Under the pieces are notes generated by a model. The model did not search any database. It saw nothing but the letters and a program-made list of their open reading frames with translations, and was not told the DNA's origin. Below, one piece after another: positions 1-5,843 of a stretch of 8,569 nt of DNA. Position 1 is the first letter of the stretch; each line of letters opens with the position of its first letter. Both the position numbers and the translations under genes were made by a program. This stretch comes from Chloroflexota bacterium (GTDB taxonomy: Bacteria; Chloroflexota; UBA5177; JANWHV01): positions 1-8,569 of the forward strand of contig JANWHV010000053.1 in assembly GCA_025450255.1 (NCBI GenBank), given 5' to 3'.

Positions 1-1365
1 CGGGCCGTCAGCGTGGCCGGCTGGATCTCCGCGCCCGCGTCCACCTCATTGGCGATGCGGACCGCCACGGGCTGGCGGCCGGTCGGTGTCAGCGATGACG
101 CCGACCCACTTGAGGCCGGAAACTTCACGATCCTCCCGGTCGAGATTAACAGCGCGGGGGCGACGTTCCGCCTGACCATCACGCCGCGAAACCGACCCCA
201 GACCACCGTCATGTTGAAGGACCTGCGCGTCTACGCGGTGCTGCCGCTGGCCTCGCTCTGTGGCGCCAGGGCATGCTCGTCGCTCGCCGTCACTTCGACG
301 GCACAAAGCGCCGCCGTGGCACGGGCGGCCGTCTCCGGCTACAACTGGGGCGGCCTGGACGTGATCGCGCGCGATCGATGGGGGGCGCCCAACGGCGAGC
401 AAAGCCCCCTGTGGATCCCGGCCTACCAGCGCCCTTACCACATCATCATCCACCACACGGACCAGAACCCCGGCCTGAACGGCTCAACCGCCGATATCCA
501 GACCATCTGGTCGTACCATACCTATTCGCTCGGCTGGGGCGACATCGGCTACAACTACCTGATCGACGCGTACGGCCGCATATACGAGGGGCGAGCGGGT
601 GGCGACGACGTGGTCGGCGCGCACACCGAGCGTTTCAACTACGGCGCGGTCGCCATCTCGCTGATGGGCGACTACACGTCGGCGAAGCCGACAAAGGCAA
701 TGCTCGCCGCGCTGAAGCGGCTTCTGGTGATGTTGAGCAACAAATACGGCATCGATCCGCAATCCAGCTTCACGGCGTACGATGGGGCAACCTATGACGC
801 CATCGCCGGGCATCGGGACTTCAACTTCACCTATTGCCCCGGCGGCAACGTCTACAATTTGCTTCCCAGCATCCGCTATCAGGTGTCGAAGAGCGTGCGG
901 AGCAACGCGACGCTGTATACGGGCGAGACCGTCTATGTGAACTCCGGTAAGCCGACCGTCGCCTACATGGTAGTGCGGAACACTGGAACCACGACCTGGA
1001 ACGGCCGGTACAGCATCCGCCTGACGGCGGGCACGCTGCTCGACCTGCCGACCGGGTACAGCGTGCCCGATGTGAAACCTGGCGGCTCAATCACCATTCC
1101 CTTGTTTCTGCCAACGCTCAAGGAAGGCCAGGTGATCAACACCGACTGGCAACTGGCGGACATGAACGGCAATCTGGTCGGCGATTCCTTTCCCTTTACG
1201 GTGCTGGCCGTGGCGCCGGGCGCGCCCACCCCGGCGCCACAACCGCCACCATCGTTGACCGACACGCCGGCGCCAACGCACACGCCAAGCCCCACCGCGA
1301 CCGGCGTGCCGACGAATACCGCCCTCCCCTCGAAAACGCCCAAGCCAACGAAGCACACGCATTGA
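1..1365 (+). CDS. PGRP-type zinc N-acetylmuramoyl-L-alanine amidase with NBR1-like Ig domain and Pro/Thr-rich tail (5' partial)
   Basis: Predicted extracytoplasmic peptidoglycan amidase, which cleaves the bond between N-acetylmuramic acid and L-Ala. Residue numbers count from the GTG at 13, but the frame is open to base 1, no ribosome site precedes that GTG and no signal peptide is present, so the true start lies upstream. Residues 1-75 resemble the beta-rich accessory region that precedes the amidase fold in secreted PGRP-like proteins. Residues about 112-290 are the Amidase_2/PGRP domain. Expected zinc ligands are H147 (in IIIHHTDQNP), H267 (GHRDF) and C275 (YCPGG); the H267-C275 spacing of 8 equals that of T7 lysozyme. 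The conserved NYLIDAYGRIYEGR stretch is at 181-194. Residues about 300-398 look like the Ig-like domain named after NBR1 (NTGTTTWNG, then a terminal VGDSFPFTV strand). Residues 403-450 are a low-complexity Pro/Thr linker with no LPXTG or membrane anchor. The domain is secure; substrate and biological role (wall turnover or attack on other bacteria) are not. Confidence 0.9.
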   Translation, partial: RAVSVAGWISAPASTSLAMRTATGWRPVGVSDDADPLEAGNFTILPVEINSAGATFRLTITPRNRPQTTVMLKDLRVYAVLPLASLCGARACSSLAVTSTAQSAAVARAAVSGYNWGGLDVIARDRWGAPNGEQSPLWIPAYQRPYHIIIHHTDQNPGLNGSTADIQTIWSYHTYSLGWGDIGYNYLIDAYGRIYEGRAGGDDVVGAHTERFNYGAVAISLMGDYTSAKPTKAMLAALKRLLVMLSNKYGIDPQSSFTAYDGATYDAIAGHRDFNFTYCPGGNVYNLLPSIRYQVSKSVRSNATLYTGETVYVNSGKPTVAYMVVRNTGTTTWNGRYSIRLTAGTLLDLPTGYSVPDVKPGGSITIPLFLPTLKEGQVINTDWQLADMNGNLVGDSFPFTVLAVAPGAPTPAPQPPPSLTDTPAPTHTPSPTATGVPTNTALPSKTPKPTKHTH

Positions 1366-1379
1366 GGCGGTATGAAACC

Positions 1380-1422
1380 TCCGGATAAATCCGGATGGCA
1401 GGATATGTCCGGATAAATCCGG
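1380..1422. repeat. Tandem pair of 15-bp palindromic repeats (tccggataaatccgg)
   Basis: The 15-mer tccggataaatccgg occurs at 1380-1394 and again at 1408-1422, a period of 28 bp. Each unit contains an inverted repeat (ccggat / atccgg around aa), so either could form a small hairpin. The pair begins 15 bp after the amidase stop codon. It has no T-tract, so it is a poor match to an intrinsic terminator, although it might still affect the 3' end of the message. The sequence style resembles short dispersed intergenic repeats I associate with Chloroflexota and related metagenome bins; that comparison is from memory and was not searched. Confidence 0.75.
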
Positions 1423-1477
1423 GTGACACGGAGCCTACGATTCGGGGCATCTTCCCTGGCATTGCCCATCAGTGCAA

Positions 1478-1511
1478 CATCTGTTTTGGCGTAGACCGCG
1501 GTCTATGCCCC
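1478..1511 (-). repeat. 34-bp hairpin-forming element, copy A (inverted relative to copy B at 3965-3999)
   Basis: Read on the minus strand, this segment matches 3965-3999 at about 30 of 35 aligned positions. It shares ggggc, the 16-bp core gaccgcggtctacgcc, then aaaca and gatg. Positions 1492-1505 are a perfect 14-bp palindrome (tagaccgcggtcta), extending to a 22-nt inverted repeat at 1488-1509 with one imperfect pair that would be a G-U wobble if transcribed. The TAG stop codon of the CysRS-glycosyltransferase gene (1503-1505) lies inside the palindrome. No T-tract follows on either strand, so it is not a classic intrinsic terminator. Confidence 0.75.
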
Positions 1512-3893
1512 GGCACGATCCGGCTCGTGGACATGGGAGTGCGTGTGCGAGTGGTCCGGCCAATGGCGGTGGTCATGGCTATGGGCAACGCCGGGGGGCG
1601 GTAGCTCGCCGCCGGTGTGTGGGCGCGTGCCGTCGACATGGCGCGAATGGTCGTGCCCCGGCCAGCGATTGGCCGCCTTAAAGTTCGCCGCCAGCAGGCT
1701 CTCGCCGTGATGCCAGCGGCGCCGGAACAAATCGTAGTTCTTCTTGCTTTTGGTGACGCGATCCTCCTCGCTCAGGCTAAACCACTCGCGATGCGGGTGC
1801 TTGGTGATTCGCTCGGCCACCGCGGGCGAACGCAACACCGTATAGCCGCTCGTCTTGAACGTGAAGCTCATGTAGATATCCATGAGCCGGTAAAAGCGGA
1901 ATTTCTCCTCGGCCGCGCCCACCTCGCGCCACAGGTCACGCCGGAAAGCCATCAGATAGCCCTCAATCGCGTCCGCCTCGGTTCCGGTCGTTTCCTCGAA
2001 CTCCTTCAGGTCGTTGGTAACCAGCGCATATGGACCAACCACGCCGGCATCCGGATCGCGAAGTTGATCGGCCAACGGCGTCCAGATATCGCCGTTCAAC
2101 TCAATTGACGTATCGAGCAGTACGACAATCTCGCCGGCAGCGGCGCGTATGCCCGCGTTCCGCGCCGCGGCGAAGCCCATGTCGTGATCCGCGAATATGA
2201 CGCGACACGGTAGCTGGTTTCCCTCATCGCCGCGCAGTCCCCCGCGCGCCAGGGCGCGCAGGTAGGGCAGAGTGTCGTCGGTCGAGCCGTTGTCCACGAT
2301 CACCACCTCAAGCGAACGGCCATACTGGTGGTGGCGAACGCTATTCTGGCAGCGATCCAGGTCCGCGCGGCTGTCGCGGGAAACCAATTGCACGGAGAAT
2401 TCGTATTGCGCCGGCTCCGCCGTCTGGTCCGGCACGTCACCGGAACGGGAAATGACGCACAGCCCCTCCTCCGCGGGCCGAGACGTAAGCGTCGTGCCCA
2501 GGGCCGTGTCACGTACCAGGTACCCAGCCGCCCGGATCGCCGACCGCGTGGCGTCGGCAGCTTGAAACTCGCGCCGCGCCCGCTGTGACGATCGAATGCG
2601 TGCTAACTCCTGGACGGAGGCTGGGACGCCTTCAGAAACGGCTTCTCGATCGCCCCGCAGGCACTCCTTCAGGTCGAGTCCAATAATCCGATCGAATTCC
2701 AGGATCAACGCCAGGCGAGCAGCGTCCGCCAGACCCAACGACGCGCCGCGGGCCAGGGCCCACACGACGGCCAGGGCGCGCGGCATGTTTAGGTCATCCT
2801 CGACGGCGAGGCGAAACCGATCGCGAAATGCGGTCACGGCTGCCGCGTCGGCTGCCTGAATCCGGGGCTCTCCCTGCTCGGCGAGCGCCCGTGTTAGCAG
2901 GCGCAACCGGCGCAGCCCCGTCTCGGCGGCACGCAGCGCCGAGAAGGTAAAGTTGGTGCGGCTACGGTAGTGCGCGGTGGCGAAAAGGTAGCGGAGCGCC
3001 AGCGGATCGAAGCCGCGCTGGCGCAGATCGGCCAGGGTGTAGGCATTGGAGGCGGACTTCGCCATTTTCAGCCCATCACAGAGGAGATGCTGGGCGTGAA
3101 CCCAGTAGCGCGCGAATTTCATTCCGGTGTGGGCCTCGCTCTGCGCGATCTCATCCTCGTGATGTGGAAATATGTTGTCCACGCCCCCGGTGTGGATATC
3201 GATACCGGATCCCAGGTGCTTGAGGGCCATGGCGCTGCACTCGATGTGCCAGCCGGGAAACCCGCGACCCCACGGGCTGTCCCAGGCCATCTCGCGTTCG
3301 GGCTCCGCAACCTTCCAGAGTGGGAAATCCTCCGGGTGGCGCTTGACCGCGTTCTGCTCGCCCTGCAATCGCGCGAGCGATTGCGCCAGTTGATTCCCCG
3401 AGAGCCGGCCGTAGGTGGGAAACTTCGTCACGTCGAAGAAGACGTTGCCCTCGATCTCGTAGGCGATCCCTTTCTCGACCAGATCGCGCGCTATATCCAG
3501 CATCTCCGGAATGTGATCCGTCGCCTTTGGGAAAACATGGGCAGGCTGGATATTCATGGCCTGCTCGTCGGCCAGAAAGGCCGCCGTGTAGAACGCGGCG
3601 ATCTCCGCCGAGGTCTTACCTTCTTGCCGCGCCTGGGCGATCAGCTTATCCTCGCCGCGATCCAGCAGCTCCTGGCGCATGTGGCCGACATCGGTGATGT
3701 TCTTTACCTGTAGCACGCGATAGCCGAAGTACACGAGCGAGCGGCACAGCCAATCGGCCATGGCAAAGGTGCGCAGGTTGCCGATATGGATAGAGCGGTA
3801 CACCGTGGGCCCACAGGTGTACATGTGGATCGCGCCCGGCACGCTGGGAACGATCTCCTCCTTGCGGCGTGTCATGGTGTTGTATATGCGCAT
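1503..3893 (-). CDS. cysS: Cysteinyl-tRNA synthetase fused to a GT2-like glycosyltransferase domain and a His-rich tail
   Basis: Residues 1-475 form a complete class I cysteine-tRNA ligase, which charges tRNA-Cys using ATP in the cytoplasm. The HIGH motif is HIGN (36-39) and the KMSKS motif is KMAKS (276-280). Expected zinc ligands are C27, C219, H244 and E248, and W215 lies in GWHIEC. A DALR-type helical region spans about 355-410. Family length is about 460-480 residues, but this frame continues to 796. Residues 497-735 look like a GT-A family 2 glycosyltransferase: VVIVDNGSTDD at 530-540, GFAAARNAGI at 573-582 and VVLLDTSIE at 590-598. The DxD position reads D594-T-S, so the second acid is absent. 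Residues 747-789 hold 13 histidines, ending in alternating His. Between M370 and M572 there is no methionine at which a separate GT gene could start; an SD-like GGAGG run lies at 2463-2473 (minus strand) but no ATG or in-frame GTG follows at normal spacing. The ATG start fits the family (IYNTMTRRKE), with a GAGG 4-5 nt upstream. Divergent from fabG and convergent with the amidase gene. The CysRS call is firm; the GT donor, acceptor and activity are unknown. Confidence 0.92.
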   Translation of the reverse strand: MRIYNTMTRRKEEIVPSVPGAIHMYTCGPTVYRSIHIGNLRTFAMADWLCRSLVYFGYRVLQVKNITDVGHMRQELLDRGEDKLIAQARQEGKTSAEIAAFYTAAFLADEQAMNIQPAHVFPKATDHIPEMLDIARDLVEKGIAYEIEGNVFFDVTKFPTYGRLSGNQLAQSLARLQGEQNAVKRHPEDFPLWKVAEPEREMAWDSPWGRGFPGWHIECSAMALKHLGSGIDIHTGGVDNIFPHHEDEIAQSEAHTGMKFARYWVHAQHLLCDGLKMAKSASNAYTLADLRQRGFDPLALRYLFATAHYRSRTNFTFSALRAAETGLRRLRLLTRALAEQGEPRIQAADAAAVTAFRDRFRLAVEDDLNMPRALAVVWALARGASLGLADAARLALILEFDRIIGLDLKECLRGDREAVSEGVPASVQELARIRSSQRARREFQAADATRSAIRAAGYLVRDTALGTTLTSRPAEEGLCVISRSGDVPDQTAEPAQYEFSVQLVSRDSRADLDRCQNSVRHHQYGRSLEVVIVDNGSTDDTLPYLRALARGGLRGDEGNQLPCRVIFADHDMGFAAARNAGIRAAAGEIVVLLDTSIELNGDIWTPLADQLRDPDAGVVGPYALVTNDLKEFEETTGTEADAIEGYLMAFRRDLWREVGAAEEKFRFYRLMDIYMSFTFKTSGYTVLRSPAVAERITKHPHREWFSLSEEDRVTKSKKNYDLFRRRWHHGESLLAANFKAANRWPGHDHSRHVDGTRPHTGGELPPPGVAHSHDHRHWPDHSHTHSHVHEPDRAGA

Positions 3894-3964
3894 CGTGCCT
3901 CACTTCGTCGTGCAAATGGCCATAATTCACTGTACCCTGGTGAAGCGAAAAGCTGGCGATTGCA

Positions 3965-3999
3965 GGGGCCAGGACCGCGGTCTACGCCGAAACACGATG
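3965..3999 (+). repeat. 35-bp hairpin-forming element, copy B (inverted partner of 1478-1511)
   Basis: This copy shares the core gaccgcggtctacgcc (3973-3988) and the flanks ggggc, aaaca and gatg with copy A, but lies on the opposite strand, so the two copies bracket the CysRS-GT gene as an inverted pair about 2.5 kb apart. Its own inverted repeat (3967-3988) is less perfect, with two mismatches and one wobble, around the 10-bp palindrome gaccgcggtc. It sits in the divergent region between cysS and fabG, about 70 bp upstream of the cysS start and about 110 bp upstream of fabG. It could be a dispersed repeat that landed there or an operator; position alone does not decide. Confidence 0.75.
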
Positions 4000-4046
4000 G
4001 TACGCATATCGCGGCGCTCGCGGGCAGGCAATCGAAGATCGCTGCG

Positions 4047-4075
4047 TTGCACCGTGTGTGTGGGCGTGTCATACT
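4047..4075 (+). promoter_or_regulatory. Candidate sigma-70-like promoter for the fab operon
   Basis: A -35-like TTGCAC (4047-4052) and a -10-like CATACT (4070-4075) are separated by exactly 17 bp. They match the consensus at 3 of 6 and 4 of 6 positions. Transcription would begin near 4082 and give a leader of about 26 nt before the fabG GTG. The 17-bp spacer is GT-rich (gtgtgtgtgggcgtgt). This is pattern matching on a single sequence and the hexamers are moderate, so it is a candidate only. No equally good promoter was found for the divergent cysS gene. Confidence 0.4.
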
Positions 4076-4107
4076 TGGATGGTTCGATAAGGGCATGAAG
4101 ATACATC

Positions 4108-4863
4108 GTGAATGAACAAGCCGCTATCAGGCGCGTTGCGCTGGTTACGGGCGCATCCCGCGGGATTGGACGCGCCATCGCAATCGCGCTTGGCGCGTCG
4201 GGCCATGCCGTCGGCGTCAATTACCGATCGCGGTCGGAGGCGGCGGCTGAAGTCGTCACGACGATCGAGCAGGCGGGCGGCACGGCGCTGGCCATCCAGG
4301 GCGACGTATCGCGGCGTGACGACGTGGACGCGATGTTCGGGCAGCTTTCAGAGGCGCTGGGACCCATCTCCGTGCTGGTGAATAACGCGGGCATCACCCG
4401 TGACACGCTACTGCTCCGGCTTTCGGACGACGATTGGGACGCCGTGCTGGACACCAACCTCAAAAGCGCCTACATGTGCACGAAGGCGGCGGTCCGTGCC
4501 ATGCTCAAGGCGCGCTGGGGACGGGTAATCAACATATCCTCGGTGGTGGGCATTACCGGCAACCCCGGTCAGGCGAACTATGCCGCGGCGAAAGCTGGGC
4601 TGCTCGGCTTTACGCGCGCCGTTGCCCGTGAGGTGGCCAACCGGAACATCACCATCAATGCCGTGGCGCCGGGCTACATCACCACCGACATCACGGAAGA
4701 CTTGCCGGCGGAGATCAAGGCGAAGGTACTCGAAATGATTCCGGCCGGGCGTTTTGGCGCGCCGGAAGATGTTGCCGGCGTGGTGGCCTTTCTCGCTTCC
4801 GACGCTTCTCGCTACATTACAGGTCAGGTACTTAACGTCGATGGGGGCTTTGTAACCGCATGA
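4108..4863 (+). CDS. fabG: 3-oxoacyl-[acyl-carrier-protein] reductase
   Basis: NADPH-dependent reductase of the fatty acid elongation cycle, converting 3-ketoacyl-ACP to 3-hydroxyacyl-ACP in the cytoplasm. It is a classical short-chain dehydrogenase of 251 residues, close to the E. coli FabG length of 244. The cofactor-binding glycine motif TGASRGIG is at 14-21, NNAG at 92-95, and the catalytic set is N117, S145, Y158 and K162 (NYAAAK), with the same spacing as in E. coli FabG. The C-terminal ITGQVLNVDGG signature is present. The GTG start at 4108 places only nine residues before the first beta strand, as expected; a weak GAAG lies 7 nt upstream. First gene of a plus-strand operon: its TGA overlaps the ATG of fabD (ATGA). 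Context with fabD and fabF makes FabG much more likely than another short-chain dehydrogenase. Confidence 0.95.
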   Translation: MNEQAAIRRVALVTGASRGIGRAIAIALGASGHAVGVNYRSRSEAAAEVVTTIEQAGGTALAIQGDVSRRDDVDAMFGQLSEALGPISVLVNNAGITRDTLLLRLSDDDWDAVLDTNLKSAYMCTKAAVRAMLKARWGRVINISSVVGITGNPGQANYAAAKAGLLGFTRAVAREVANRNITINAVAPGYITTDITEDLPAEIKAKVLEMIPAGRFGAPEDVAGVVAFLASDASRYITGQVLNVDGGFVTA

Positions 4864-5843
4864 TCACTCCTTCGCTGCGCCGCCGCAAGCCTAACGACCA
4901 GCGCGCCGTGTTCGTGTTTCCCGGCCAGGGCTCGCAGTTCGTGGGCATGGGCCGCGAGCTGTATGACGAGTCGCCTGCCGCGCGCGCCGTCTTCGACCAG
5001 GCCGACGAGGTGCTGGACCTGGACATCACGCGCATGTGCTTCGAGGGGCCGGAGGCGGATCTGGAGATGACCTATAACCAGCAGCCCAGCATCCTGACCG
5101 TCAGCATGGCCTGCCTTGCCGCCCTGCGCGAGCGAGCCACGGCGGTCGGACGCAAGCTGAATCCTGCCTTCGTGGCAGGCCATAGCATGGGCGAGTACAG
5201 CGCTATGGTCGCGGCCGACGTAATGGACTTCTCCGACGCCCTGCGGCTGGTGCGGGAGCGCGGCAGGCTGATGGAAGAGTCGAGCGCCAGGTCGCCAGGC
5301 GGCATGGCGGCGGTTATCGGCCTGGACACGGCGACCCTCGAGGCGGTACTCCACCGCGCGCGGGAACTGGGCGAGATCGCCCTGGCGAATATGAACAGCC
5401 CCCTGCAGACCGTGATCTCCGGGGAGGTTGGCGCGTTGCTGCGGGCGATGGACCTGGCGCGCGAGGCGGGCGCCCGACGCGTGGCGCGGCTGAAGATCAG
5501 CATCGCGTCGCATTCGCCATTGATGCAGCACGCCGCCACCCAGCTTACCGAGCGTCTCAGTCATATCCACTTGCGCGATCCGCGCATCCCGATCGTCGCC
5601 AACATTACGGGCCAGGTCCTGCACTCCGCCGGCGAGGTCAAGCGTGAGCTTGGCGAACAGTTATGCAAGCCGGTGCAGTGGACGCGCTCGGTGCTGGAGA
5701 TGACCAATAGCGGCAGCAGAACCTTCATCGAGATTGGCCCTGGAAACGTCCTGTCCGGCTTGATCAGGCGCATTGACGGCGATGTAGAAGTACATTCGTA
5801 TCGAGACGTCGAAATCGACACCATCTCAACCCCCGCGCAATGA
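4860..5843 (+). CDS. fabD: Malonyl-CoA:ACP transacylase
   Basis: Transfers the malonyl group from malonyl-CoA to acyl carrier protein, supplying the extender unit for FabF. The 327-residue protein carries the N-terminal FPGQGSQ at 20-26, the nucleophile elbow GHSMGEYS with S109, the substrate-carboxylate-binding arginine R134 in VRERGRLM, and the catalytic histidine H218 in ASHSPLM; the S-to-R spacing of 25 equals that of E. coli FabD. The C-terminal FIEIGPGNVLSGLI (289-302) is typical. It is slightly longer than the E. coli protein (309) because of a basic N-terminal extension (residues 1-15) and a short tail after residue 306. The ATG overlaps the fabG stop (ATGA), and its own stop overlaps the fabF start in the same way, which points to translational coupling. 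Only a distant GGGGG run (4843-4847) could act as a ribosome site. Confidence 0.95.
   Translation: MITPSLRRRKPNDQRAVFVFPGQGSQFVGMGRELYDESPAARAVFDQADEVLDLDITRMCFEGPEADLEMTYNQQPSILTVSMACLAALRERATAVGRKLNPAFVAGHSMGEYSAMVAADVMDFSDALRLVRERGRLMEESSARSPGGMAAVIGLDTATLEAVLHRARELGEIALANMNSPLQTVISGEVGALLRAMDLAREAGARRVARLKISIASHSPLMQHAATQLTERLSHIHLRDPRIPIVANITGQVLHSAGEVKRELGEQLCKPVQWTRSVLEMTNSGSRTFIEIGPGNVLSGLIRRIDGDVEVHSYRDVEIDTISTPAQ

Noticed and set aside
963..1469. Minus-strand frame containing a HPDLSGGFIPP-like peptide
   Set aside because: It spans the end of the amidase gene and the intergenic repeat. The peptide is simply the translation of the ggataaatccgg repeats; such frames are often mis-annotated as proteins.
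1503..1660. Possibility that the His-rich tail is non-coding read-through or a frameshift product
   Set aside because: The frame is continuous from the glycosyltransferase domain, keeps Asp/Ser/Thr spacing between histidines and ends in a proper stop, so a real tail is the simpler reading. A sequencing error cannot be fully excluded.
2463..2473. SD-like GGAGGAGGGG (minus strand) as the start of a separate glycosyltransferase gene
   Set aside because: The GTG just after it is out of frame and meets a TGA after seven codons. In the correct frame only CTG (too close) or ATT lies near, so no credible separate start is visible.
2970..3713. 247-codon open frame on the plus strand opposite the CysRS domain
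   Set aside because: The minus strand here encodes conserved CysRS motifs. The antisense frame is a by-product of high GC and has no ribosome site or domain.
1478..3999. Composite transposon or integron cassette carrying cysS
   Set aside because: There is no transposase or integrase, no target-site duplication at the outer edges and no clear base-composition shift. The inverted pair is reported as a repeat only.
3894..4107. T-box or other riboswitch leader upstream of cysS
   Set aside because: The stretch upstream of the cysS start is short and shows no T-box sequence, specifier loop or terminator/antiterminator pair.
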